NCBI RefSeq assembly: GCF_022482905.1
Contig: NZ_JAKVOI010000001.1
Coordinates: 2,233,958 to 2,297,957 of the forward strand
DNA length: 64,000 nucleotides
Source: Clostridium sp.
GTDB lineage: Bacteria; Bacillota; Clostridia; Clostridiales; Clostridiaceae
Direction of reading: 5' to 3'
Shown in pieces: positions 7,398 to 16,354 of the stretch. Under the pieces are notes generated by a model, which saw nothing but the letters and a program-made list of their open reading frames with translations, was not told the origin of the DNA and did not search any database. Every line of letters starts with the position of its first letter. Position 1 is the stretch's first letter. The position numbers and the translations under genes were made by a program.

Positions 7398-8429
7398 TTA
7401 CTTTTGCAACATAAATCCATCATATATTATCTTATTGGATTCATATGACTCCTGAAGCATGTCAATGGATATTGATGCCATTGTACCATCATGCGCGGTA
7501 ATCTCCGGAAATGTTCCTTGTTGAATACAATTTGCAAAATTTTGCATTTCCAATAAAAATGCCTGCTCCCATCTTTCAAAAAAAGTAGTTAGTGATTCAT
7601 CAATGACGCTGAAATTTTTATATATCTGCATTCTGGTCCTATTAGGATTTGTACCGATACGAATTGTACCTTCTGTACCTACTATTTCAGATTCCACATC
7701 ACATTGAGGAGCTGTACGTCCACAATAAATGAAGGCACACCTGCCATTTTTAAAATTCACCATGGACCATCCGTTGTCGACATCCCTGTATTTTTCAAAT
7801 TCCTTGTAGACATAGCCGCCTCCCCTTACATATACTGATTCAAAATCCCCACCTAGATACCACCTGGACAAGTCCACATCATGAACCGACATTTCCTTGA
7901 AAAAGGATGCTGCATTCCCCTCTCTCTGCCTCTGAAGATGAAAAGGAACAACGGTTATAGGGTCCAAACTGTATCCCCTGAAAAATATTGGTTCACCAAT
8001 TACACCTTCCCTGATTTTCTGCATTGCTGCCGCATAGGAAGGATCAAACCTTCTCATAAATCCAACAGTAAATATCTTTCCGCCGTTTTTCTTAACAGCT
8101 TTCTCAATTTCCAAGCATTCTCCTGTTGTTTTCCCAACTGGCTTTTCACAAAATACATGTATCTGCTTCTCACATGCTCTAATTGCCTGATACTTATGAG
8201 CAGCAACAGAAGTTGCAATAACAAGTGCATCTATTTCATCATTTTTCATCATTTCATCGAAATCTGTATAGGCATATTTTATATTGAGTTCTTTTTTCAC
8301 TTTTTCAGCACGGTCTTTGCCATCACAAATTGCAACTACCTCTGCATTTGCAATTTTATTTTGAATATTGGCAGCATGCATCTCTCCTAAAGCACCTACT
8401 CCTACAACGGCAATTTTTACCTTATCCAC
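7398..8429 (-). CDS. Gfo/Idh/MocA dehydrogenase, inositol 2-dehydrogenase-like (copy 1)
   Basis: 343 residues with the Rossmann motif GVGALG near residue 10, the CEKP motif near residue 94 and the catalytic HDVD near residue 184, followed by the C-terminal beta-sheet domain. Family members oxidise a sugar or cyclitol hydroxyl with NAD(P). The sequence is closest in the window to the protein at 22718-23737 (shared FMRRFD/Y and DPIT blocks), and both resemble myo-/scyllo-inositol dehydrogenases. Last gene of the first cyclitol subcluster, followed by the terminator near 7.2 kb. The exact substrate cannot be read from the sequence. Confidence 0.8.
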   Translation of the reverse strand: MDKVKIAVVGVGALGEMHAANIQNKIANAEVVAICDGKDRAEKVKKELNIKYAYTDFDEMMKNDEIDALVIATSVAAHKYQAIRACEKQIHVFCEKPVGKTTGECLEIEKAVKKNGGKIFTVGFMRRFDPSYAAAMQKIREGVIGEPIFFRGYSLDPITVVPFHLQRQREGNAASFFKEMSVHDVDLSRWYLGGDFESVYVRGGGYVYKEFEKYRDVDNGWSMVNFKNGRCAFIYCGRTAPQCDVESEIVGTEGTIRIGTNPNRTRMQIYKNFSVIDESLTTFFERWEQAFLLEMQNFANCIQQGTFPEITAHDGTMASISIDMLQESYESNKIIYDGFMLQK

Positions 8430-8459
8430 ATGAAACCCCCCTTTAAAGATCTTTAACAG

Positions 8460-9587
8460 TTACTCGCACTCTGAAACCTTGACCCATCTATGCTCACGGT
8501 CTGATTTCAGCATGGCATCTATTAAAACGTTTATTTTATATGCATCTTCAACATCAGGTCTTATTTTTTTATTTTCTGAAACTGCTTTTAGCATTTTATG
8601 AGCTTGAATTGTCATTAAATCGATATAACTGATACCTAGTCCAGCCTGTGTACAAAATATTCCATACTCTCCATGCAGCGGCATTGCACGAATCAACTTA
8701 AATCCCTGATTTTCAGGTGGAGCACTGTGATCATACACTTCCAGCTCATTCATTCTTTCCTGATCAAAACGAATAGCGCCTTTCGTCAGCTGCACCTCAA
8801 AACGTTCACCCACTTTATTTCCAGGTGCCACACGGCTGGAAACAAGTGTGCCAAGGCAACCATTTTTAAAAGTATAAATTGCATTTACTTCGTCATCATT
8901 TTCTACTGGCAACATTTCATTTGAATCTTTCGACTTTTTCCTCTGTTTATAAACAATTTGCGTTTTTGCACATACTTCATCGATTTCTCCTACTAAAAAA
9001 TTAGAAATACTCAACATGTGCGCCCCAATATCACCAAGAGCACCAGAAACAGCATCGTACTGTCTCCATGTGTGAGGAATATCTTTCCCTGCACAGTAAT
9101 CCATGTCATATTCTCCTCTGAAAGATATCACCTTCCCTAATTTTCCAGACTCCATAAGCTCTCTGGCATAAACAACCATTGGATTATTAATGTAAATGAA
9201 TCCACACATAGTAATGTTATTATATCTGTTAACAGCATCCAGTGCTTTTTTTGCTTCTCCGGCATTCATACCCATTGGTTTCTCACAAAATATCGCCTTG
9301 CCAGTTTTAGCTGCTTCAATCAATAAAGGTACATGATATTTATTAGGTGTTGTAATTACAATCAAATCAATAGATGGATCATTGAATATATCTTTAACTT
9401 CCGTGCTCCATCTGTTAAATCCATATTGTCTGCAAACTCTTTCTGCCTGTTCTTCACAAGTATCTACAATTAACTCCAATATCGGAACAACATCCAGGCC
9501 ATAATGCTGTCTAACATTGTTATACGCCCGCGCATGTGTTGTTCCCATCCATCCACCGCCGATAATACCAATTTTAATTTGCTTCAT
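8460..9587 (-). CDS. Gfo/Idh/MocA dehydrogenase (copy 2)
   Basis: 375 residues: Rossmann GGGWMG near residue 10, CEKPMG near residue 102, and the GDIGAHML block in place of the shorter HE/HD-D motif of inositol dehydrogenases; the long C-terminal part ends in MLKSDREHRWVKVSE. It is a clear paralogue of the protein at 11573-12730 (same N-terminus, THARAYNN/YHAIGFTN, AHMLSISNFLVG/AHVISLSDMLVG). This subgroup often works on keto-sugars or glycosides, so a second oxidation or epimerisation step on the cyclitol is possible. GGAG ribosome site 10 nt before the start. It sits between copy 1 and the zinc dehydrogenase with gaps of 22-30 nt, clearly in one transcript. Confidence 0.75.
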   Translation of the reverse strand: MKQIKIGIIGGGWMGTTHARAYNNVRQHYGLDVVPILELIVDTCEEQAERVCRQYGFNRWSTEVKDIFNDPSIDLIVITTPNKYHVPLLIEAAKTGKAIFCEKPMGMNAGEAKKALDAVNRYNNITMCGFIYINNPMVVYARELMESGKLGKVISFRGEYDMDYCAGKDIPHTWRQYDAVSGALGDIGAHMLSISNFLVGEIDEVCAKTQIVYKQRKKSKDSNEMLPVENDDEVNAIYTFKNGCLGTLVSSRVAPGNKVGERFEVQLTKGAIRFDQERMNELEVYDHSAPPENQGFKLIRAMPLHGEYGIFCTQAGLGISYIDLMTIQAHKMLKAVSENKKIRPDVEDAYKINVLIDAMLKSDREHRWVKVSECE

Positions 9588-9609
9588 CTTTTCATTGCTC
9601 CTCTCATAT

Positions 9610-10653
9610 TCAAGTTAAATCAAAAGGATAAAGAACTACTTCCATTGCTTTTCCTTTTCTCATAGCTTCCATTCCAGCGCCAAATTGTGTAAGGGATAAT
9701 TTATGGGTAATTAGATTTTGAATGTCAATCAAACCACTTTCAAGCAATTTTGCAGTGGACAACAAAGTAAAGTTTCCAACAAAATTACCATATATTTGAA
9801 TGGATTTTGCAGCTATATCATATTCACTTACAGTTTGTCTCATACTGTTATTCAAACCAAAGATCATTACCTTACCGGCTGGCCTTACACAATTTATTGC
9901 ATCATTAACCAGCGTGCCTACAGCATCAACAACAACATCGGCTCCAATATTACAAGTCTCCCTCAACACCTCTTTATACAAATTTTCCTTTGATGGATTA
10001 ATAACCCTGTCTGCTCCTATTTGTGAGGCAAATTTTGAACGATATTCTGAAACCTCAGAAACAATTACCTTTGCTGCACCATTAATTTTTAACAGTTTTG
10101 CAAAGTAAAGCCCAATTGGTCCTCCACCCAATACCAATACATTTTCACCAGGAAGCATTCTTATTTTATCAATTGCTCCCATAACACAATTCAGTGGTTC
10201 TGCAAATATTGCAGTTTCCAGGGGAATATCGTCAGATATTCCAACACACATTTTTTCAGGAACCACTGCATATTGTGAAAATATTCCGTCAACATGTACT
10301 CCCATGGAGTGCATATTCATACATAAATTCCTATTGCCTGAAAGACACATAGGACATACATCACATGGGATGTTGTTATCGCAGATAAGCCTATCTCCAA
10401 CCTTGAATGCTGTAACATCTGAACCTGTCTCCAAAACTTCACCTACAAACTCATGTCCTAATATAATTCCCTTCTCTGCAGGAATTTTAGGCGGATTATC
10501 CAAAATATGGACATCTGTTCCACAAATACTTGCAATCAAAACTTTTACCAATAAATCTTTAGGCTTTATTATCCTAGGTATTGGTTTTTTCACAATTTGA
10601 TATTCACCTATATCTTTAAAAATTACGGCTGTCATATCATCAGCATTTTTCAT
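9610..10653 (-). CDS. Zinc-dependent alcohol/polyol dehydrogenase (MDR family)
   Basis: 347 residues. The catalytic zinc region shows CGTDVH and GHEFVGEV; the structural zinc site has its four cysteines in CDVCPMCLSGNRNLC; the NAD site is LGGGPIGLYFAK; a substrate-side Glu lies in AEPLNCVMG. The overall pattern resembles sorbitol/threonine-type dehydrogenases. It is embedded among Gfo/Idh enzymes, so oxidation of an inositol stereoisomer, polyol or keto-intermediate is likely. The GGAG site lies about 14 nt from the first ATG, so the start may instead be the internal MTAVIF codon 18 nt later. Confidence 0.8.
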   Translation of the reverse strand: MKNADDMTAVIFKDIGEYQIVKKPIPRIIKPKDLLVKVLIASICGTDVHILDNPPKIPAEKGIILGHEFVGEVLETGSDVTAFKVGDRLICDNNIPCDVCPMCLSGNRNLCMNMHSMGVHVDGIFSQYAVVPEKMCVGISDDIPLETAIFAEPLNCVMGAIDKIRMLPGENVLVLGGGPIGLYFAKLLKINGAAKVIVSEVSEYRSKFASQIGADRVINPSKENLYKEVLRETCNIGADVVVDAVGTLVNDAINCVRPAGKVMIFGLNNSMRQTVSEYDIAAKSIQIYGNFVGNFTLLSTAKLLESGLIDIQNLITHKLSLTQFGAGMEAMRKGKAMEVVLYPFDLT

Positions 10654-10701
10654 AACTAACTTTGCCGCTCCTTTCTATTGTAATACCCATATACATAATT
10701 T

Positions 10702-11583
10702 TTATTTCATACCGATATCAGCAAGAAATTTACGTGTCCTCTTTGCAATTGGAAAAGGTTTATCAAAAGAACACGGATACATATCCTGTTCCACAACAGC
10801 CCATCCATCATAGTCAACCTCCTGAAGTGCTTTATACATATCGGCAAAATCTACAGCACCTGCACCAGGTTCACACATCAATCCAAGTCCTACTGCTTCG
10901 ACAAAGGAAAGTCCTTCGCTCTTGATTCTGTCACGAAGTTTCTGATTGCAATCCTTTAAATGCAGATATGGAATACGTTTGTAATGTTTACGGAAAAAAG
11001 AAACAGGATCGCCTCCACCATAAACATGATGTCCAGTATCAAAACACAGCATGACATCAGTATCGTTCAACAAATGCTCAATCTCATCTTCACTTTCACA
11101 ATAGGTCTGGGCATGAGGATGATAAACCACCATTAATCCATACTTGTCACGTGCATAGTCACTAACCTCCTGAATATTGGCACAGAACTGCTTCCATTCC
11201 TCATTACCAATAGTTGCAGGATGAATCAGTTTTCCAGTATTCAAATCCGTATATACGTCAGTAAACAATACCATGTATTTTGCTGTAGAGAATTTTATTT
11301 GAATCGGTCCAAGCAAATCAATCGTATCTTTTACAATACTAACCCCTTGATTAGAGCACATATCACCGCTTAGTGTCGCACCAATCAAATCAAGTCCTCT
11401 TTTGTCAAGAGCTTTTTTCAATTCATCGTAGCTAGTCGGCAGATAACCAGTAGGGCCAAGTTCAGTACCTTCATATCCAGCAGCAGCCATTTCATCCAAA
11501 CATCGTGTCCATGGGATCTGCTTCTCATTTTTTGGAAACCAAACTCCCCATGAATCCGGACAACTCCCAACTCTAATTTTCAT
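10702..11583 (-). CDS. Sugar phosphate isomerase/epimerase, IolE-like TIM barrel
   Basis: About 293 residues of the xylose-isomerase-like TIM barrel. Blocks seen: GSCPDSWGVWFP at the N-terminus, GYEGTELGPTGYLP, metal-ligand candidates in VVYHPHAQTYCES and CFDTGHHVYGGGDP, and a late YDGWAVVEQDMYP. These are shared with inosose dehydratase (IolE) at 23794-24696, but the two are clearly divergent. The start at MKIRVG is chosen because GGAGGGAG lies just upstream; a longer frame without a ribosome site runs into the neighbouring gene. The start overlaps the end of the dehydrogenase gene by 11 nt, so translation is probably coupled. Likely a 2-keto-cyclitol dehydratase or epimerase. Confidence 0.75.
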   Translation of the reverse strand: MKIRVGSCPDSWGVWFPKNEKQIPWTRCLDEMAAAGYEGTELGPTGYLPTSYDELKKALDKRGLDLIGATLSGDMCSNQGVSIVKDTIDLLGPIQIKFSTAKYMVLFTDVYTDLNTGKLIHPATIGNEEWKQFCANIQEVSDYARDKYGLMVVYHPHAQTYCESEDEIEHLLNDTDVMLCFDTGHHVYGGGDPVSFFRKHYKRIPYLHLKDCNQKLRDRIKSEGLSFVEAVGLGLMCEPGAGAVDFADMYKALQEVDYDGWAVVEQDMYPCSFDKPFPIAKRTRKFLADIGMK

Positions 11584-12730
11584 AACTATCTCCCTCCGAA
11601 TCAGATACTTTAACCCATTTGCCTGTCCTGGCTGACTCAGACATAGCAGCCATAACACGATCTACATAATAACCATAAGGAATGTCAATGTCGATATTTT
11701 TATCATTTACAATTGCCTCCAGCATATCATGGGCCTGAATGCCCATAACGTCTGCATAGGAAATTCCCAATTCATCAGTTTCACAGAATGATTTATAATC
11801 ACCATGATCAACATTGCCTTTTAGAATTTTAAATCCACTGTCACCTGCTTCTGATTTATTTCCATCATACAATTTAATTTCATTAATACGAGTCAGATCA
11901 AATTTTATAGTACCTTTTGTACCCTGTATCTCATAAGCCAGTGCACAAGGCTTACCTGCCGAAATACGGCTCGAAGACATCTGCCCAATATGTCCATCGC
12001 TATACTTGATCAAAGCATAAACCTGATCATCGGTATCTACAACAACCCTTTTACTTGAATTTATCGATTCCGGACGAGTTGGATAAACTGTTTCCCACAT
12101 TGCACAAACTGCTTCTACTTCTTTTCCAACCAGCATATCAGACAAACTTATAACATGTGCAGTTAAATCACCAAGTACACCGGTACCTGCTATAGAAGCA
12201 TACTGTCTCCAGGTGGATGGAACCAGTGGATCCACACAATATGAGCAGTCAAATTCACCTCTATAAGTTATAATTTCCCCTAATTTCCCAGCACGAATTA
12301 TATCTCTAGCATATACATTAGCTGGACATTTGCGGTAAATAAAATCTACCAGGCTCTTTACACCAGCTTTCTTGACTGCTTCAGCCATTGCCTTGCTGTC
12401 TTGAAGAGTATTGGCCATGGGCTTTTCACATATAATATGTTTGCCTGCCTTAGCAGCAGCAATAACTATAGGTGCATGTAAATTATTTGGAGTTGCAATA
12501 ATCACCAGTTCAATCTCTGGATTTTCAATTACTTTCTTCCAGTCGGTGGTAAAATTTTTAAATCCAAAACGCGAACATGCTTTCTTAGCAGTTTTCTCAT
12601 TGGAATCAGCCACCATCTCAAATACCGGGCAGATACTATCACCATATGCACGGCGAATATTGGTAAATCCAATCGCATGATAACTTCCCATCCAGCCTGC
12701 ACCAATTAATCCAATTTTAATCTCTCTCAT
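11573..12730 (-). CDS. Gfo/Idh/MocA dehydrogenase (copy 3)
   Basis: 385 residues: GAGWMG Rossmann loop, CEKPMA near residue 102, GDLTAHVI block near residue 192, C-terminal TGKWVKVSD. Paralogue of copy 2 at 8460-9587. AGGGGAG ribosome site. It lies 22 nt after copy 4 and its last codons overlap the IolE-like gene. Two members of the same subgroup in one operon suggest action on two stereochemically different substrates or on two positions of one ring. Confidence 0.75.
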   Translation of the reverse strand: MREIKIGLIGAGWMGSYHAIGFTNIRRAYGDSICPVFEMVADSNEKTAKKACSRFGFKNFTTDWKKVIENPEIELVIIATPNNLHAPIVIAAAKAGKHIICEKPMANTLQDSKAMAEAVKKAGVKSLVDFIYRKCPANVYARDIIRAGKLGEIITYRGEFDCSYCVDPLVPSTWRQYASIAGTGVLGDLTAHVISLSDMLVGKEVEAVCAMWETVYPTRPESINSSKRVVVDTDDQVYALIKYSDGHIGQMSSSRISAGKPCALAYEIQGTKGTIKFDLTRINEIKLYDGNKSEAGDSGFKILKGNVDHGDYKSFCETDELGISYADVMGIQAHDMLEAIVNDKNIDIDIPYGYYVDRVMAAMSESARTGKWVKVSDSEGDSYEN

Positions 12731-12752
12731 TTTATAATCTCCCCTTACTTGT

Positions 12753-13757
12753 TTATTTATAGAATTCAGGAATTTGTCCTGTTATTATCGGCTCGATTTT
12801 ACCTGAAGTTTGTGAAGCAATCAATGCATCTGCCGTTATTGAAGCAATATAGCCATCCCATACATTAGGACCATTTACATGACCCTCCAGTGTAGAATTT
12901 ACCCATTCCTGTAATTCAACATCATAAGCTTCAATAAAGCGAGTTTTCCAATCGGTTTCAATCGGTGTTGTACGAGTACCATTTACACGAACCATTGGGA
13001 AAGAAGGTTCCGGCATTTTAACAGCACCTTCTTCACAAACAACTTCACATTCAATATCATAGCCGAATCTGAAATTTACAAATACTTCAACATCAATACA
13101 AATACCGGTCTTTGTGCGTAACATCATAATTTGAGGATCTTTAAGATTAGCATGAGTATTTTTCGTAGATTTTGGAATAACAACTTGAGCAGATTCATAT
13201 TCATCATTAATCAGCCAATGAAGTACATCAATTTCATGAATCATAGTCTCTGTAACTGCTTGCGGTGTATCATAGCTCTCATCTACAGCTGGATTTCTGT
13301 GTGTACAATGCAGTATCAAAGGATCGCCATAGGTGCGAGCATCAATTATTTTTTTAATCTGGCGATATCCTTTATCGTAGCGTCTCATGAAACCTACCTG
13401 TACTAATTTTCTTCCGGCTTTCATTTCAGCTTTCATAATTTTTCTGCAGTCATCTGCCGAAGTAGCCAGCGGCTTTTCAGTAAACACCGGTTTTCCTGAA
13501 GCAATTGCCTTCAGCACAGATTCCTTGTGTGCAAGACCCGGAGAAGTGACTACAACTGCATCAACATCAGTATCATCAATTAGTTGTCTATCATTTTCAT
13601 ATACCTTAGCACCAATTGTTTTTCCAACCTTTTTGGCACTCTCCATAACTGTATCACAGACTGAAACAACTTCACTATTCTGAAGTTGTTCACTTAAACG
13701 CACAATATGTTCCTTTCCAATTCTCCCACAGCCAATTACTCCAATTTTTAATTTCAT
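12753..13757 (-). CDS. iolG: Inositol 2-dehydrogenase-like protein (Gfo/Idh/MocA copy 4)
   Basis: 334 residues from the MKLKIGVIG start, which has an AAGGAGAG site 8 nt upstream; a longer frame exists but is not needed. Rossmann GCGRIG, TEKPLA near residue 95, catalytic HEIDVLHW near residue 176, and a C-terminus ending PEFYK. It is closely related to the protein at 21633-22637 (both have QVGFMRR, DPQIM, WDGYIA, PEFYK) and both fit the classical IolG type that oxidises myo-inositol to 2-keto-myo-inositol. First gene of the first cyclitol subcluster; a promoter with a CcpA-like site lies upstream. Confidence 0.8.
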   Translation of the reverse strand: MKLKIGVIGCGRIGKEHIVRLSEQLQNSEVVSVCDTVMESAKKVGKTIGAKVYENDRQLIDDTDVDAVVVTSPGLAHKESVLKAIASGKPVFTEKPLATSADDCRKIMKAEMKAGRKLVQVGFMRRYDKGYRQIKKIIDARTYGDPLILHCTHRNPAVDESYDTPQAVTETMIHEIDVLHWLINDEYESAQVVIPKSTKNTHANLKDPQIMMLRTKTGICIDVEVFVNFRFGYDIECEVVCEEGAVKMPEPSFPMVRVNGTRTTPIETDWKTRFIEAYDVELQEWVNSTLEGHVNGPNVWDGYIASITADALIASQTSGKIEPIITGQIPEFYK

Positions 13758-13874
13758 AAATAACTCTCCTTCCAATTCCCCGAATTTCTTAAAAATATTC
13801 TCAAGGACAGCTTCTTTTCCCATCAGCTACCTTCCAGTTGAAAAAACAAAATGGAATACTTTATCCTTGATTTA

Positions 13875-13913
13875 ATTATAATATAATCCCTTTGGCTGTG
13901 TTATCGTTTTCTT
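13875..13913 (-). promoter_or_regulatory. Promoter region with cre-like site before the first cyclitol subcluster
   Basis: On the minus strand AAGAAAACGATAACA (13899-13913) fits the CcpA cre consensus WTGNAANCGNWNNCW with one mismatch. A TATAAT -10-like box lies about 20 nt downstream, and no clear -35 box is seen, so the element covers the -35 region. That would suit repression by CcpA or control by the adjacent AraC regulator. Confidence 0.45.
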
Positions 13914-14020
13914 GTCTGGATTTTTCTCTTACTCCCTCCGTTTTCATTCCCCTGCACAATTATTTTTCATATTCTTGCTTTGACTATCTGTATCTTTGTA
14001 CCATGCTGAATAGAATCCTT

Positions 14021-14917
14021 CTAAACTGTTTTATTTTCACTATATGCAAAATATGCGAAGAAATCACGGTAGTGACTAGGTGTCATCCCTACATATTTTT
14101 TAAAAATTACATCAAAATGACTTGGGTTATAATAGCTGAAATGACTTGCAATCCTTGTAACTGAAAACTTCGTGTTCATAAGTAGACTTTGTGCTTCACC
14201 AATACGGCGGTACCTTACATACTGTATAGGTGAATAGCCCGTAAATTTCTTGAAAAGATGTGCCAAATAATATCGGTTTATATTCATAGATTTGCTAATG
14301 TTATTCAGATTAATTTCTTCATTGTAATTTACATCCAAATATTTTTTAATACGATTTACTAATGTATTACATTGTTTTTCTTTTAATACTTCCTTGTCAT
14401 TGGTATTTTTCTGAACTATAAAATATACAAGCATTAGAAGAGAACTGGCAAAACTGGAGCATATATCTCTTTCACTTTTAGAATTTGTAAATAAGTAATA
14501 AATTATTTTCATGATACATTTGATATCATCACCAAATTTTCCACAATGAACAATCGGCCATATATCTGATTCAATCAAGTGATTTGGTTTAAATCCTCTT
14601 AAATATACACTGGTTAATGCACAACAGTAGGAACATAGTGTTCTATATCGGAACGGATCCTCTCCATGTAAAACACCAGCATTGAAAATAACAAGATCTC
14701 CCTGCTTAATTACATAACGTTCATCGCCTATGATGTACTCTCCTTCACCCTTATATGCATATAAAAGTTCCAGATGATTGGGGTGATTGTGTACCATACG
14801 CGGATAATTTCCACTATGAAATTCATCAGTCAAATAAACTGCAGATAAATATGGTTTACGTTTACAGCTCAAAAAAGAACAATAGTCATTCTTCATAAAA
14901 TATTCGTCCAAATTCAT
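14021..14917 (-). CDS. AraC-family transcriptional regulator
   Basis: 298 residues. N-terminal cupin sensor (about residues 20-110: HNHPNHLELLYAYKGEGEY, VIKQGDLVIFNAGVLHGE), C-terminal pair of helix-turn-helix motifs (about 200-298: INLNNISKSMNINRYYLAHLFKKFTG and SVTRIASHFSYYNPSHFDVIFKKYVGMTP in order). Such proteins usually sense a sugar and activate an adjacent operon. GAGGAGG ribosome site. It is a paralogue of the regulator at 31081-31956, so each cyclitol subcluster has its own related regulator. It lies 18 nt after the MFS transporter gene and about 260 bp before the iolG-led subcluster. Confidence 0.9.
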   Translation of the reverse strand: MNLDEYFMKNDYCSFLSCKRKPYLSAVYLTDEFHSGNYPRMVHNHPNHLELLYAYKGEGEYIIGDERYVIKQGDLVIFNAGVLHGEDPFRYRTLCSYCCALTSVYLRGFKPNHLIESDIWPIVHCGKFGDDIKCIMKIIYYLFTNSKSERDICSSFASSLLMLVYFIVQKNTNDKEVLKEKQCNTLVNRIKKYLDVNYNEEINLNNISKSMNINRYYLAHLFKKFTGYSPIQYVRYRRIGEAQSLLMNTKFSVTRIASHFSYYNPSHFDVIFKKYVGMTPSHYRDFFAYFAYSENKTV

Positions 14918-14935
14918 AACCTCCTCATCTAATTT

Positions 14936-16351
14936 TCATACCTTCCCACGTATATTCAAAATAGTGAAGAACCCAATGACTAGTGCAAAAATCATTATAC
15001 CTGCTGAAACCAAACAAGTATTGCTCATTCCTTCACTAATATTTACCGGATTAAATCCTGCCGCCGATTTTGTTCCTGTAAAAGAATAAAATATTGCACC
15101 CAAAAGTGCAGATCCAGTTGTCTGCCCAATACTTCGGGACAAATTTAAAAGTCCAGAGGACAGTCCTCTTTTTTCGGGTCTGGACAGTGAAATTATGGAT
15201 GAATTATTTGGAGTCTGAAAAAAAGCAATACTACCATCAAAGAAGAAAAATGTTACTGAAAAATCAGCTGCACTTGAAGCAATGTCCAGCCTGGACATCA
15301 TAAAAGCACCAAAAGCAAAAAATGCTATTCCAAACATCATAACCTTATAATTTCCAAAGTAATCAGAAATTTTTCCTGCGACAGGACTAAAAATAGCACA
15401 TCCAATGGGACCCGAAGCCAAAAGCAATCCTGACATGGATGTAGAATATCCCATTGCCTGTTGAAGATAAAAGGGAAATATAAGAGTGGATCCGGTAATT
15501 ACTGCATAAAGAAGTACGGCTACAGCAAGACTTCCAGCAAATAAAGGATTTTTAAACATACTCAATTCTACAAGTGGAAACTCTATCTTTTTTTCATAAA
15601 ATATAAATACGGCAATTCCTGAAACAGCACTGCCAATAAGTATTATAACTATAGTATCCAGGCCCTTATTTTCTGCAAAAGTTATACCCAGATTATAGCA
15701 AACAAGTATGCTTGCCAAAATAAATACCCCTATGAAATCGAATTTCTCCACATGTTCTGTTATTGGAATCTCAGGGAATTTTGAAACTAAAACAAACGCT
15801 AGAATTCCTATGGGAACATTAAAAAAGAAAACAGCCCTCCATCCGCTTAAGCCTATAAGTACACCGCCAACTGATGGTCCCAGGGCAATTCCTATGGGGA
15901 GCATTGATGTCAAAACTCCCATACTTTGAACGAGTTTATTTTTAGGAATCAGATCACCTGCAATCGCAAAAGATAATGAAGTCAGTACTGCTCCACCTAT
16001 TCCCTGAAGTATCCTGAATAATATGATCATGTAAATGGAATCTGCCAGGCCACAAAACAATGAGGCTGCTGTAAATATTACAATTCCCAATGCAAATATA
16101 GATCTTTTACCAAATATATCTCCAGCCCTCCCTACACCTACTATTAGAGAAGTGACTGCAAGCAAATATCCCACAGCTATCCACTGGGCACTGGCAAAAC
16201 TTATGTTCAGTGATTTTTCTATTGTAGGAAGTGCAATATTTACAATATTAGTATCAATAGAAGACATGAGAACAGCAAGTGAAAGTGTAAAAACAACCAG
16301 AGGGGGGTTATTTTTATTTTTTGTCTTATCTATTATCATAATTGTAGACAT
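14936..16351 (-). CDS. MFS transporter, DHA2 (EmrB/QacA) family
   Basis: 471 residues, about 14 hydrophobic segments. Family blocks: TNIVNIALPTIEKSLN at helix 1, GRAGDIFGKR between helices 2 and 3, RILQGIGGAVLT in helix 4, and LGPSVGGVLIG, the proton-drug antiporter motif C, in helix 5. The group exports drugs or metabolites in exchange for protons. The start codon lies directly behind a GGGG stretch; a second ATG 12 nt later is better spaced. It overlaps the PFK gene region closely (3 nt apart), so it belongs to that transcript; the exported compound is unknown. Confidence 0.85.
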   Translation of the reverse strand: MSTIMIIDKTKNKNNPPLVVFTLSLAVLMSSIDTNIVNIALPTIEKSLNISFASAQWIAVGYLLAVTSLIVGVGRAGDIFGKRSIFALGIVIFTAASLFCGLADSIYMIILFRILQGIGGAVLTSLSFAIAGDLIPKNKLVQSMGVLTSMLPIGIALGPSVGGVLIGLSGWRAVFFFNVPIGILAFVLVSKFPEIPITEHVEKFDFIGVFILASILVCYNLGITFAENKGLDTIVIILIGSAVSGIAVFIFYEKKIEFPLVELSMFKNPLFAGSLAVAVLLYAVITGSTLIFPFYLQQAMGYSTSMSGLLLASGPIGCAIFSPVAGKISDYFGNYKVMMFGIAFFAFGAFMMSRLDIASSAADFSVTFFFFDGSIAFFQTPNNSSIISLSRPEKRGLSSGLLNLSRSIGQTTGSALLGAIFYSFTGTKSAAGFNPVNISEGMSNTCLVSAGIMIFALVIGFFTILNIRGKV

Positions 16352-16354
16352 CCC